Shown piece by piece: positions 9,335 to 17,734 of a DNA stretch of 64,000 nucleotides; positions within the stretch are counted from its first letter, which is position 1, and each line of letters starts with the position of its first letter. The stretch is taken from the NCBI GenBank assembly GCA_934193545.1, contig CAKPVL010000002.1:27698-91697 (forward strand), written 5' to 3'. This stretch comes from an uncultured Granulicatella sp. Its GTDB lineage: Bacteria > Bacillota > Bacilli > Lactobacillales > Aerococcaceae. A model generated the notes under the pieces. It did no database searches. It saw only the letters and a program-made list of their open reading frames with translations, and was not told the origin of the DNA. The position numbers and the translations under genes were made by a program.

Positions 9335-9367
9335 AGAGATTGAAGGAAACTTCAGTCTCTTTTTTTG
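9335..9367 (+). terminator. Terminator of oppDFBC
   Basis: An 11-bp stem, AGAGATTGAAG / CTTCAGTCTCT (one G-T pair), with a GAAA tetraloop and seven Ts. Confidence 0.9.
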
Positions 9368-9437
9368 TGCGGAAAAAGCCGAATTGAAAATTTTTTCGTA
9401 TCTAATAGAGAAGAAAAATTAGGATTTTGGTATTAGG

Positions 9438-9466
9438 TTGTGAAATAGGAGGGAATCTAGTAAAAT
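9438..9466 (+). promoter_or_regulatory. Promoter of the YbjN-like gene
   Basis: TTGTGA (9438-9443), a 17-nt spacer and TAAAAT (9461-9466). Confidence 0.55.
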
Positions 9467-9498
9467 AGAGAATACAAATGGCGAAAGGAGTGGCCACG

Positions 9499-9933
9499 AT
9501 GAAGGTTAGTGAATCGTTTGAGACTGTTTTAAAGAATCGTGATTTGATGCTGGATAAGAAAGATTTAGGCGATGGTGGAATCGCGTTTCTTGGTCTGTAT
9601 TCAGAAGGAGAAGCCGAGTTTCCGTTTAGCGTCGTTTTCGATGATAGCGAGGACCGTACCGATTACCAGATTACGTATGAAGGAATTGGAAATGGAAAAG
9701 ACTTAGGCTTAGATTTATTTGATGTGCTCTATTCCATTAATCGCTTGAACCAAGAGTTAGTGGCATACTACACGCTACTCGTGGATTCAGACGGCGAGCT
9801 TTTTATTCGCTATGTGGGCCGTGTAACTCCATTTGAAACTTTCACATTGTATGAATTACTCGTGATTGGCTCAAAAATTGCCTCAGAAGTACGTAGAACA
9901 TTATTAGAGTTAAAGGATGAGAACGATATTTAA
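9499..9933 (+). CDS. Conserved hypothetical protein, possibly YbjN-like
   Basis: A 144-residue soluble acidic protein from ATG 9499, chosen because AAAGGAG lies 9-15 bases upstream; the ATG at 9478 lacks such a site. The sequence alternates predicted helices and strands (VSESFETVLK..., FPFSVVFDD, YQITYEGI, LNQELVAYYTLLVDSDGELFIRYVG). This order of short strands with a 'D.DGEL.IR' hairpin recalls the YbjN/type III chaperone-like fold; that is a weak structural guess. It overlaps the next gene by 17 nt, so the two are probably co-translated. I do not recognise a specific function. Confidence 0.6.
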   Translation: MKVSESFETVLKNRDLMLDKKDLGDGGIAFLGLYSEGEAEFPFSVVFDDSEDRTDYQITYEGIGNGKDLGLDLFDVLYSINRLNQELVAYYTLLVDSDGELFIRYVGRVTPFETFTLYELLVIGSKIASEVRRTLLELKDENDI

Positions 9934-10348
9934 GAAGTATTCCCATTTGATAAAGCCATTCGACATTATTATTGTGCTCGTGTTATTGGCGCTATCATTT
10001 TTACCAAATGCCATCTTTGCTTACCAACAAGCAACGAGAAAAGAAGAAGCAAAAATTTACGCGATTCTCACAATTGACGGAGAAGAAATCGAGCGCTTTG
10101 AACTCAGTGAAAACACACCACATGAAGAGTTCATCTATTATCCGCACGACGATCAATATAATATTATTGAAGTCGATGGAACACGTATCCGTGACAAGGA
10201 AGATAATAGTCCAGACCAAATTGCGGTACAAACAGGTTGGATTTCCCAGCCAGGCCAGACCAGTATCTGCTTGCCACATGGGTTGATGATTGAGATTATC
10301 TCAACTGAGCCCGCCAATAGTGATAATGACACCATTATCCCGTTATAA
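9917..10348 (+). CDS. NusG domain II-containing membrane-anchored protein
   Basis: A 143-residue protein with a short basic N-terminus and one transmembrane helix (about 17-36). The extracytoplasmic domain has the family pattern of NusG domain II proteins: strand 'EEAKIYAILTIDGEEIERFEL', a polar turn, 'YNIIEVDGTRIRDKEDNSPDQIAVQTGWISQPGQTSICLPHGLMIEI'. Members are small membrane-attached proteins of unknown role in Firmicutes, often near cofactor or energy genes. The start ATG lies inside the upstream gene (17-nt overlap). A terminator follows. Confidence 0.75.
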   Translation: MRTIFKKYSHLIKPFDIIIVLVLLALSFLPNAIFAYQQATRKEEAKIYAILTIDGEEIERFELSENTPHEEFIYYPHDDQYNIIEVDGTRIRDKEDNSPDQIAVQTGWISQPGQTSICLPHGLMIEIISTEPANSDNDTIIPL

Positions 10349-10357
10349 AAACAATGT

Positions 10358-10388
10358 AAAGTTCGCTACAGTCGTGGCGAACTTTTTT
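10358..10388 (+). terminator. Terminator
   Basis: AAGTTCGC (10359-10366) pairs with GCGAACTT (10377-10384), followed by Ts. It ends the two-gene unit 9499-10348. Confidence 0.8.
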
Positions 10389-10425
10389 CTTTCTCGACTG
10401 TTCCTGTTCCGAGGAGGAGAGCATT

Positions 10426-10548
10426 TTGCCCGTTGCCTTTGCGGTGCGCCAAATGGACAAAATCACACAGCGCATTTTTTATTCCATATTCTTTCGTGCA
10501 TTCATAAAAATGAGAGCACTACTACGTAAGAATTTCTCTTTGAAGTAG
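10426..10548 (+). CDS. Possible 40-residue basic peptide
   Basis: A TTG at 10426 follows an ideal GAGGAGG (10411-10417) and opens a 41-codon frame ending TAG at 10546-10548. The predicted peptide is amphipathic and basic with an FYSIFF core and a KMRALLRKNFSLK tail. The end overlaps the left arm of palindromic element 1. It stands alone between a terminator and the element and no promoter is obvious, so this is only a candidate. Confidence 0.22.
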   Translation: MPVAFAVRQMDKITQRIFYSIFFRAFIKMRALLRKNFSLK

Positions 10549-10760
10549 ACGATGAGAAGAATCGAGCGGATTTTATAATAGCAGTAATGGGGGATAGCAT
10601 TCAAAGTGAATTACGTACTCTTGAAAATTAATTTTCTAGAGTACGTTTGAATCTTGAAAGAGCTTGAGACCATGGCTCAAGCCGTTGCCCCATTACAGCT
10701 ATTATAAAGAAATCCGCAAGGATTCGAATCATCGTCATTATTAAATTCATACAGAAAATT
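10531..10760 (+). repeat. Long palindromic intergenic element, copy 1
   Basis: The conserved basal arm GCGGATTT..TATAATAGC.GTAATGGGG (10566 onward) pairs with CCCCATTAC.GCTATTATA..AAATCCGC (ending 10717). Locus-specific arms extend it outward: GACGATGA (10548-10555) with TCATCGTC (10729-10736), then a looser TTTCT..TGAA match. The head holds hairpin A (10613-10646, ACGTACTCT / AGAGTACGT) and hairpin B (10662-10682, GCTTGAG / CTCAAGC). The same architecture recurs in five other intergenic regions of the window. Confidence 0.85.
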
Positions 10761-10853
10761 TTTTATCGAAGAGAAGCCCACTCATTATTTTATAAAAAAC
10801 TCACGAAAGAGCGCTGGAATATGGTATTATAGTGGAATAAGGAGGAATGCACT

Positions 10854-11429
10854 GTGCGAATTATTTCAGGAGAATTTGGCGGAAGACGCTTAAAGGCAGT
10901 ACCGGGCCAAAATACTCGTCCGACGACTGACAAGATAAAAGAATCGCTCTTCAATATTCTTGGCGGTTATTTTGACGGAGGAGTCATGCTCGACATGTAC
11001 AGCGGAAGCGGAGCCGTTGCCATCGAGGCCGTCTCTCGTGGGATGGACCGTGCGTTTCTATTCGAGAACAATCGCCTGGCACAAAAGACGATTGAGCAAA
11101 ATATTGAAATTACAAAATCACCCGAACAATTTCATTTAAAACGACAAAACGTCAAACAAGGACTCAAAACCATTGCGAGTGACCCAGCGTTTGAACCGTT
11201 CAAGTTGGTGTTTATGGATCCGCCATATCGCCTGCAAGAAATTGTAAAGGACATTGAGCAGTTGCAGGAGTTGAATCTAGTTTCTCCAGACTGCGTGATT
11301 GTCTGTGAGGTGGATAAGGAAGTGCAACTTCCAGAGCGAATTTTAGAATTTGAGCAATATAAGCGCGTGGAGTACGGGATTACAGCCTTAGTGTTCTATG
11401 ACCGTGCGACTAGCGAAGAGGAGGCTTAA
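10854..11429 (+). CDS. rsmD: 16S rRNA (guanine966-N2)-methyltransferase RsmD
   Basis: An SAM-dependent methyltransferase that modifies G966 of 16S rRNA, 191 residues. It starts with GTG at 10854, eight bases after AAGGAGG (10839-10845). Motifs: the N-terminal 'MRIISGEFGGRRL' and 'TRPTTDKIKESLFNIL', SAM-binding 'MLDMYSGSGAVAIEA' and the catalytic 'DPPY' of N2-guanine methylases. First gene of the rsmD-coaD-sepM cluster, an order common in Firmicutes. The stop lies one base before the coaD ATG. Confidence 0.95.
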   Translation: MRIISGEFGGRRLKAVPGQNTRPTTDKIKESLFNILGGYFDGGVMLDMYSGSGAVAIEAVSRGMDRAFLFENNRLAQKTIEQNIEITKSPEQFHLKRQNVKQGLKTIASDPAFEPFKLVFMDPPYRLQEIVKDIEQLQELNLVSPDCVIVCEVDKEVQLPERILEFEQYKRVEYGITALVFYDRATSEEEA

Positions 11430-11430
11430 G

Positions 11431-11964
11431 ATGAGAAAAGCGGTAGTAGCAGGAAGCTTCGATCCGATTACGAATGGGCATTTAGATATTATCGAGCGAA
11501 GCAGTGAGCTCTTCGATGAAGTCATTGTCGTTTTATCGCATAATGTTCAGAAAAACTATTTGTTTTCTTTAGATGAGCGAAAATCACTGGTTGAAAAGGT
11601 GATTGCGCATGTACCTAACGCTAAAGTAGTGGCCGTTAGTGGAGGTTTAACTGTAGAGGCAGCGGCACAATTAGGAGCGAGCGTTCTTGTCCGTGGCGTT
11701 CGAAACGCAACTGACTTCGAATATGAAGCAACTCTTGCATCTCATAACCGTGTTCAAAACGGAGAAGTCGAAACGGTATTACTCCTCAGCAAAGAAGAGT
11801 ACCGATTTGTAAGTTCGTCGATGATGAAGGAACTGGCTCGCTTTGGAGGAGACGTAACGCCGTTTGTTCCAAGTGTGGTAGCCGATGCCTTGCAAGAAAA
11901 ATATAAAGAAGCGCCTGAACGCACAATAAAAATGGATGAGGAGATAACAGATGTCAAAGGTTAA
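11431..11964 (+). CDS. coaD: Phosphopantetheine adenylyltransferase
   Basis: Fourth step of coenzyme A synthesis: transfers AMP from ATP to 4'-phosphopantetheine to form dephospho-CoA. 177 residues from ATG 11431, after a GAGGAGG in the rsmD tail; an upstream in-frame start inside rsmD is not needed. The nucleotidyltransferase motif is T-N-G-H at 14-17 in 'GSFDPITNGHLDI'. The C-terminal 'YRFVSSSMMKE' matches the ISSS-type motif of the family. It overlaps sepM by 14 nt. Confidence 0.96.
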   Translation: MRKAVVAGSFDPITNGHLDIIERSSELFDEVIVVLSHNVQKNYLFSLDERKSLVEKVIAHVPNAKVVAVSGGLTVEAAAQLGASVLVRGVRNATDFEYEATLASHNRVQNGEVETVLLLSKEEYRFVSSSMMKELARFGGDVTPFVPSVVADALQEKYKEAPERTIKMDEEITDVKG

Positions 11965-12994
11965 GAAGATTATTATTGCAGCCTTAATTTTCGTTGTATT
12001 AGCGATTGTTGCGATGATTCCAATCCCATATGTGATTGAATCGCCAGGGACTGCAGAAGAGGTATCTCAGTTTTTAACGATTAGTGGAGCAAAAGATGAG
12101 GACCCAGGATCACTCCGGGTGCTGACGGTGTATGTCGAGCAGGCGACCGTTTTAACGTACTTTAAGAAGTTTTTGAAGCACCATGAAATGCTTCCTTCTG
12201 AAGAAGTATTTGGGGATTACACACCAGAAGAATTCGATGCCTTGCAAGATTTCAGTATGCGCAATGCCCGTTCAAAAGCGGTTCGAGTAGCCTTTAAAGC
12301 AGCTGGGAAAACGGTGGAACGACATGTAAATGGTATTTTCGTTACACGTGTCGACCAAAGTTCGAATTTCCGCGACAAGTTACAAGTCGGAGATATTATC
12401 GAAACGATTGACGGAAAGAGCCCAGGGAATACCGATGAGAGCTTTGAAGATTTAAAAGACTATTTAGCAGGCCTTGAACCAGGACATACGCTAGTTCTTC
12501 AAGTGAAACGTGATGATGCAACAATGACGATCAGCGCGAAGTTGAAAATGAATAGCCGTACTGGTGGTATCCGTCTTGGATTTGGCGGGGAAGTGGATGA
12601 AGATGTGACTTCTGACCCATCCGTTGAATTCGACCCACATGGCGTAAGTGGCCCTTCAGGTGGTTTGATGTTCACGCTTGAAATCTATAATCAAATTACG
12701 AATAGTCATTTGAAAAACGGACATAACATTGCCGGAACAGGAACGATTGAATTAGACGGAACGGTTGGACGTATCGGTGGAATTGATAAGAAATTAGTAG
12801 CTGCGATTGAAGCAGGTGCGACAGTTTTCTTAGCCCCAGACGACGAAATCACAGACGAAATGCGTGCACGTTATCCAGATATTAAATCGAACTACGAAGA
12901 AGTCAAAGAAGCGGCTGCGAAGTTAGGCACAGATATTAAAATTTATCCTGTGAAGACTTTGGATGAAGCTATTGAAATTCTAAAAAATCTATAA
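11951..12994 (+). CDS. sepM: PDZ domain-containing membrane protease, SepM/YlbL family
   Basis: A membrane-anchored S16 (Lon-like) serine protease, 347 residues. It has one N-terminal transmembrane helix (about 7-25) with the rest outside, a PDZ domain (about 115-195) and a C-terminal Lon-type domain. The catalytic serine is in 'GPSGGLMF' (Ser236) and the catalytic lysine in 'GGIDKKLVAA' (Lys281). In streptococci SepM trims competence peptide; in Bacillus YlbL degrades a cell-division inhibitor. The link with competence here is suggested only by comEA-comEC lying directly downstream. The gene overlaps coaD. Confidence 0.9.
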   Translation: MSKVKKIIIAALIFVVLAIVAMIPIPYVIESPGTAEEVSQFLTISGAKDEDPGSLRVLTVYVEQATVLTYFKKFLKHHEMLPSEEVFGDYTPEEFDALQDFSMRNARSKAVRVAFKAAGKTVERHVNGIFVTRVDQSSNFRDKLQVGDIIETIDGKSPGNTDESFEDLKDYLAGLEPGHTLVLQVKRDDATMTISAKLKMNSRTGGIRLGFGGEVDEDVTSDPSVEFDPHGVSGPSGGLMFTLEIYNQITNSHLKNGHNIAGTGTIELDGTVGRIGGIDKKLVAAIEAGATVFLAPDDEITDEMRARYPDIKSNYEEVKEAAAKLGTDIKIYPVKTLDEAIEILKNL

Positions 12995-13053
12995 CCAATG
13001 AGTCATTTTTCTCATATCTTTAATTGGAGAAATCTTTTTAAGGAGTGAGAGGA

Positions 13054-13686
13054 ATGGCTTTTTTTGATGAGTGGAAAGAAAAATGGGAGTCGTGGAGTCT
13101 AGCGGTCAAAGGTGCCGTTATCGCTGGAGTACTTCTAATATTGCTGGGTATAGGGGCGCTTGTGCCTAAAAAAGAAGAAGCTGTGGAAGAAACCGAAGCA
13201 GTGGTGACGACAGTACTGGCGGAGAAAACCGAAGAAAGTACGACGCTAGAAGCGGTCATTTTCGTTGATATTAAAGGGGCCGTGAAAAAGCCTGGAGTCT
13301 ATCAAATGAAGGTGGGTGACCGGGTGAAAGACGCGATTGATGCCGCAGGGGGATTGACGGCAGAGGCAGACAGCCAGAAAGTGAACTTGGCGCAAAGAGT
13401 AGAAGATCAAATGGTGATCGTTGTACCCAAAGTGGGAGAAGAAGCTGAGGCAATTCCAGCAGGAGCAACGAGTAAAGAAGCATCCAAAGAAGGAAAAGTG
13501 AATATTAATACGGCAACGGTGGAAGAGTTGAAGACATTGAAGGGTGTCGGCGAGAAAAAGGCCGAGGCAATTATCGAATATCGCAAGAAGAATGGTTCGT
13601 TTCAAACGAAGGAAGACTTGATGAAAGTCCGAGGCATTGGCAAGAAGCTCTTCGAGTCCTTTGAGGAAAGGATTGTGACGCAATGA
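13054..13686 (+). CDS. comEA: Competence protein ComEA, helix-hairpin-helix DNA receptor
   Basis: A double-stranded DNA receptor for transformation, 210 residues from ATG 13054 with AAGGAG nine bases before it; a GTG at 13045 overlaps that site. An N-terminal membrane anchor (about 19-38) is followed by a glutamate-rich linker and an SLBB domain (about 68-125, 'VFVDIKGAVKKPGVYQM'). A Ser/Lys/Ala linker then leads to two helix-hairpin-helix motifs (about 147-210: 'VNINTATVEELKTLKGVGEKKA' and 'DLMKVRGIGKKLFESF'). It overlaps comEC by 4 nt. Confidence 0.93.
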   Translation: MAFFDEWKEKWESWSLAVKGAVIAGVLLILLGIGALVPKKEEAVEETEAVVTTVLAEKTEESTTLEAVIFVDIKGAVKKPGVYQMKVGDRVKDAIDAAGGLTAEADSQKVNLAQRVEDQMVIVVPKVGEEAEAIPAGATSKEASKEGKVNINTATVEELKTLKGVGEKKAEAIIEYRKKNGSFQTKEDLMKVRGIGKKLFESFEERIVTQ

Positions 13687-16010
13687 GTTACTGGATACTA
13701 GCAGTGCTCGTAGCGTCTGGCATCGTTGTGTTTGAAGGGACAGTCGCGTGGTGGATTGTCCCTTTATTCATCGTTGCTTTGGCGTTGAAACGGGGGCACG
13801 AGGCATGGAAAAGAGTGGTCGGTGTTGTGCTATGTTTAGCGGTAGGGCTGCGGTTGTTTTTGTATGTACGTGAAGTGACACATCCGCCTTTTACGGTCGA
13901 TGATGCGATTACTGGGCAACTCGTGTTAAACCCAAACCAATTGAAGGTGAATGGGGATTTAGTAACGGGAACGGCCACGCTGGAAGCAGGAGGAAAGCAC
14001 GAGAAAGTCTTTTTCTACTATGTGCTGGAGTCGGAATCCGAGCAACAAGCCTTCTTGCAGTTGCATGAAGTAGTCCGAGTTACGGTGGACGGGACTGTTG
14101 AAGAAATTGAGCATGCACGCAATAAAGGTAACTTCGATGCGAAAAACTATTATCTTAGTCTTGGGGTGCTGCATGCCTTAAAAGTCGAGCGATTGAATTC
14201 TAGTATGAAGCCCGTCACAGGATTCTGGAGCTTTGTCGAGCATCTTCGGTCACAGTTGTTAGAAACGTTGCATGTTCAAAAAGATAGCCGCATTAAACAA
14301 TATACAGGCGCCTTACTCTTAGCGGACCGAACAGGATTTAGCGAAGAAGAGTGGGAGCAATACAAACAACTTGGCCTCTTGCATCTCTTAGCGATTTCCG
14401 GATTACATATCTCCTTAATGGTCGCCTGCATCGAACGGCTCTGTTGGCGAATCGGCATTACCAGAGAGAAAACACGTGGGTTACTGGTGCTGTTTGTAGT
14501 GCTTTACGGATTTGTGATTGGCTGGAATATTAGCGGTACTCGTGCGATTGGAATGGTGTTGTTAGGCGTCTTATCCAAACCGCTCATAAGAAAACGTGGG
14601 AGCGTACAGATGGACTGCTTACTCTGGATGGCGATTGTGTCCATTCTCGTTTGGCCCGGCATTCTTTTAAATGTAGCCTTTCAACTAAGCTATGGATTAA
14701 CGGCCATTATTATTTTTCTCTCGAAATGGCAACGCGCTGTTTTGCCTCGCATTCGGGCTAATTTGTGGGTACCGATTGGGATGAGTCTTATCGCATTGCC
14801 GCTTCTGTGTCAGTATTTCTTTTATTGGAACGCGCTGAGTATTCTTTTGACCGCGCTCTTTTCGCTACTGTTTGAGTTGCTGCTATTTCCGTTGTTAACC
14901 GCCTATTTATTCGCGGTACTTTTTGGTTTTGTTCCGCTAATAGAACTTCTGACAACGATTGGAGAATTCATTCTTTCTGGAGTGTCTCGCGCCCTCACGT
15001 TCTGCCAGCAGTTGTCCTTTACGAAATTCACACTGGGGATTTGGGACAAATGGGAAGTAGTTCTCTTTCTTACAATCCTTATTGTCGTTGGGATTTTATT
15101 CGAACGCAGAAAAATGACGATTAAAAAAGGGGGTGTTTGTCTTATTGCACTTTTAGCGCTATTAATTGAAGTGCCATATCACTGGGGGACAGAACTCGTG
15201 ATGGTGGACGTTGGGCAAGGGGACTCCATCCTGTTACTAGCGCCAGGGTGGAATCAGGCAACACTGATCGATACAGGTGGCCTCTCGGATTTTAAACAGA
15301 AAGAGGCGTGGCGGCACCGAAAGAAAAAAGACCAAGGAATTACGACGGTCGTCCCCGCCTTGCAAGCAGAAGGGCTCTCAGAGCTCTCACAAGTCATGCT
15401 CTCGCACGGGGACGAAGACCATGTCGGAAACTTAAAAACAATCGCGAAGCACCTTGCTATCCGTCAACTTATTATCGGGAAAGGCATGGAGAAGATTCCC
15501 TTGATGCAGGAAATAAAAAAGCGATATCCAAAGATTCAGTGGCGATTGGTGCTTGCAGGAGGCGAGTGGAATTGGAATGAGACGAAATGGAAGGTACTGT
15601 GGCCAAAAGGTTTGTCTCATGCAGAAAACGAAGACTCGATATTGGCACTCGTAACAGTGATGAAGCAGACGATTCTTCTGACAGGAGACGCTTCTGAGAA
15701 GGTAGAAGAGGCTGTCGTAAAAGACAATCCACACTTGCAGTTCTCTATTCTTAAAGTGGGGCATCACGGGAGCAGGACGTCGAGTGGCGAGGCGCTTCTC
15801 AAACTCGTTCATCCAAGACTCGCGTTCATATCGTGTGGGAAGCACAATCACTATGGGCATCCGAGTCCAGAGACTTTGGCGCGCTTGAAAGCTACTGGCG
15901 CTATCATTTTCCGGACGGACCAAGACGGGCAAATTCGGCTTCGATTGACCGCAGAAAAACTGGAAGTCACGACCCAGCTTACGAAACGGAAAAAAGAATT
16001 GAAACAATAG
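13683..16010 (+). CDS. comEC: DNA internalisation competence protein ComEC/Rec2
   Basis: The inner-membrane channel that takes single-stranded DNA into the cell, 775 residues. An N-terminal DUF4131/OB-like region precedes the multi-helix Competence domain (about 200-480, including 'LLAISGLHISLM'). The C-terminal domain has a metallo-beta-lactamase fold with the metal motif 'HGDEDHVGN' (about 574-582) and a later 'GHHGSRTSS'. Start codon and comEA stop overlap as ATGA. The frame is intact, so DNA uptake may be functional; no regulator of competence is in the window. Confidence 0.95.
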   Translation: MSYWILAVLVASGIVVFEGTVAWWIVPLFIVALALKRGHEAWKRVVGVVLCLAVGLRLFLYVREVTHPPFTVDDAITGQLVLNPNQLKVNGDLVTGTATLEAGGKHEKVFFYYVLESESEQQAFLQLHEVVRVTVDGTVEEIEHARNKGNFDAKNYYLSLGVLHALKVERLNSSMKPVTGFWSFVEHLRSQLLETLHVQKDSRIKQYTGALLLADRTGFSEEEWEQYKQLGLLHLLAISGLHISLMVACIERLCWRIGITREKTRGLLVLFVVLYGFVIGWNISGTRAIGMVLLGVLSKPLIRKRGSVQMDCLLWMAIVSILVWPGILLNVAFQLSYGLTAIIIFLSKWQRAVLPRIRANLWVPIGMSLIALPLLCQYFFYWNALSILLTALFSLLFELLLFPLLTAYLFAVLFGFVPLIELLTTIGEFILSGVSRALTFCQQLSFTKFTLGIWDKWEVVLFLTILIVVGILFERRKMTIKKGGVCLIALLALLIEVPYHWGTELVMVDVGQGDSILLLAPGWNQATLIDTGGLSDFKQKEAWRHRKKKDQGITTVVPALQAEGLSELSQVMLSHGDEDHVGNLKTIAKHLAIRQLIIGKGMEKIPLMQEIKKRYPKIQWRLVLAGGEWNWNETKWKVLWPKGLSHAENEDSILALVTVMKQTILLTGDASEKVEEAVVKDNPHLQFSILKVGHHGSRTSSGEALLKLVHPRLAFISCGKHNHYGHPSPETLARLKATGAIIFRTDQDGQIRLRLTAEKLEVTTQLTKRKKELKQ

Positions 16011-16057
16011 ACAAAGACTCGTTTTCAAGATAAACTAAAACAACAGGAGGCGAAGAA

Positions 16058-17089
16058 ATGGAATTTGAGAAACAGCTCAATCGAATTAAAAAAGGGCAAG
16101 TCAGTCTGGTTTATCTTGTTCAAGGGAAAGAACCATACTTACAAGAGCTTGCGCGTAAAGTGTTTTTGGACACCATTGTCGCTCCTGAAGATCAAGACTT
16201 GAACGTGGGACGATTCAATATGGATGAAGTGTCCGTTCAAACCGCGGTTCAAGATGCGGAGTCTGTGCCGTTTTTTGGAGACCGCAGATTAGTCATGATT
16301 GATAATCCAACGTTTTTAACAGGGGAGAAGGAGAAAAAATCCATCGACCATCAGTTAGACCGACTCCAAGCGTATTTAGAAAATCCGATGGACAGTTCGG
16401 TGATGGTTTTCTTTGCGCCGTATGAAAAGTTGGACCAACGTAAAAAAATCGTGAAGCAGTTGAAGAAGGTTGCCGTTCTTCTGGATGCGAGCGAATTGTC
16501 AGAACGCGATATCCGACAATATGTTAAGGACTATTTACGTTCACAACAATATGGGATTCAAGAAGAAGCCTTGCATGCTTTACTTATCAAGACACAATAC
16601 TCGCTGACCACTTGTATGAAAGAACTTGAGAAATTAATGGTTGCCGAAATTGGAACGTATTCCATTCGACTTGAAACGGTTGAGGCATTAGTGGCTAAAA
16701 ACTTGGAACAAAGCATCTTTGATTTTGGGGAAGCCATCCTAAACAAAGACAGCAAGCGTGCCCTTCAAATTTATCATGACATGCTATTGCAAAAAGAAGA
16801 CCCAATCAAAATGAACGCGATTCTATTAGGCCAATTCCGACTATTGCTTCAAGTATCGTATTTGAAAAAAGCCGGCTACCAAGAACCCGAAATTCAAAAG
16901 ACTCTCGCGGTGCATCCATACCGGGTCAAACTCGCACTCAACCAATGCCGTCGCTATGGAACGCCATTACTAGAAGCAGCCTTCCAGCAATTAGTCGAAA
17001 CCGAGTACGCATTGAAAACCAGCGTCGGAATCAAAGAAATGCAATTGGAATGGTTCATCCTTCAATTTTGCGGCCAAAGAACATTATAA
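16058..17089 (+). CDS. holA: DNA polymerase III subunit delta
   Basis: The clamp-loader delta subunit that opens the beta clamp, 343 residues, a normal length. The N-terminal AAA+-like region begins 'VYLVQGKEPYLQELARKVF' and includes 'ESVPFFGDRRLVMI', the clamp-binding region. The C-terminal helical collar contains 'LLGQFRLLLQVSYLKKAGY'. A GGAGG lies upstream at 16046-16050. The comEC-holA order, followed by rpsT, is widespread in Firmicutes; here a toxin-antitoxin pair and a small gene lie between holA and rpsT. Confidence 0.95.
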   Translation: MEFEKQLNRIKKGQVSLVYLVQGKEPYLQELARKVFLDTIVAPEDQDLNVGRFNMDEVSVQTAVQDAESVPFFGDRRLVMIDNPTFLTGEKEKKSIDHQLDRLQAYLENPMDSSVMVFFAPYEKLDQRKKIVKQLKKVAVLLDASELSERDIRQYVKDYLRSQQYGIQEEALHALLIKTQYSLTTCMKELEKLMVAEIGTYSIRLETVEALVAKNLEQSIFDFGEAILNKDSKRALQIYHDMLLQKEDPIKMNAILLGQFRLLLQVSYLKKAGYQEPEIQKTLAVHPYRVKLALNQCRRYGTPLLEAAFQQLVETEYALKTSVGIKEMQLEWFILQFCGQRTL

Positions 17090-17177
17090 TTAGTCTGTTT
17101 GAAACGTCGATATCTTATTAAAGATTTCGGCGTTGAGTCGTTTGTAAATAATTATCTAATTTTAATTAAAATTTGAG

Positions 17178-17214
17178 TTGAATTAATAAAAATATGTGGT
17201 ACAATGTATATACA
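17178..17214 (+). promoter_or_regulatory. Toxin-antitoxin promoter with palindromic operator
   Basis: TTGAAT (17178-17183), a 16-nt spacer and TACAAT (17200-17205). A perfect 10-bp palindrome TGTATATACA (17205-17214) abuts the -10 and precedes AAGGAGGGG. Its position fits autorepression by the antitoxin, which is usual for this gene class; the binding itself is inference. Confidence 0.5.
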
Positions 17215-17231
17215 ATTAAGGAGGGGTTAAA

Positions 17232-17450
17232 ATGAGTATAATTTCATTACGTTTAAATAAAGAAGAAGAACGCCTTTTTAAAAATTATGCAGACTTTACC
17301 GGAGAAGGATTAACGACCCTATTAAAGAAAGCATTAACTGAAAAAATTGAAGAAGAATATGATTTACAAGCTGTAAAAGAGTACGAAAGTGCTAAAGCAA
17401 AAGGAGAAGTTATATTAGTTGACCATGAGGAATTCTGGGGAGACTTATAA
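17232..17450 (+). CDS. RelB/DinJ-type antitoxin, ribbon-helix-helix
   Basis: A 72-residue antitoxin. The N-terminus 'MSIISLRLNKEEERLFKNYADFTGEGLTTLLKKAL' has the strand-helix-helix pattern of MetJ/Arc DNA-binding antitoxins. The acidic C-terminus (EYESAKAKGEVILVDHEEFWGDL) is the toxin-wrapping part. AAGGAGGGG precedes it. Its stop overlaps the toxin start by one base (TAATG). The pair is AT-rich compared with flanking holA and looks recently acquired. Confidence 0.88.
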   Translation: MSIISLRLNKEEERLFKNYADFTGEGLTTLLKKALTEKIEEEYDLQAVKEYESAKAKGEVILVDHEEFWGDL

Positions 17451-17725
17451 TGAGGTACACACTTTCTTATGATGAACGTCTCAAAAAGAAAATTAAAAAA
17501 TTAGATAATGGAACCAAAGTGATCTTAAAAAAATGGATTGAAAAAAATTTGATGGACTGTGAAGAGCCTAGAAGTAAGGGGAAACCTCTGCGTGGAACTT
17601 TGTCAAAATATTGGAGATATAGAATTGGAGATTATAGATTAATTGTAGAAATCGAAGATGACCAATTAAAAATTATAGCATTTGAATTTGCTCATAGAAG
17701 TAGTGTTTACAAATTTATGAAATAG
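17450..17725 (+). CDS. RelE/YafQ-type mRNA interferase toxin
   Basis: A 91-residue RelE-superfamily toxin, expected to cut mRNA at the ribosome. The family pattern is visible: 'RYTLSYDERLKKKIKKLD', 'GKPLRGTLSKYWRYRIGDYRLIVEIEDDQLKIIAFEFAHRSSVY'. The conserved basic and aromatic residues (R..Y..GDYR and AHRSSVY) are present, so it is probably active. Translationally coupled to the antitoxin upstream. Nine bases separate it from the next gene, which may be cotranscribed. Confidence 0.9.
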   Translation: MRYTLSYDERLKKKIKKLDNGTKVILKKWIEKNLMDCEEPRSKGKPLRGTLSKYWRYRIGDYRLIVEIEDDQLKIIAFEFAHRSSVYKFMK

Positions 17726-17734
17726 GAGAAACCC

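Noticed and set aside
17103-17134. Terminator after holA
   Set aside because: A hairpin of about 12 pairs with mismatches exists (AACG..CGA..ATCT with AGAT..TCG..CGTT), but no T run follows.
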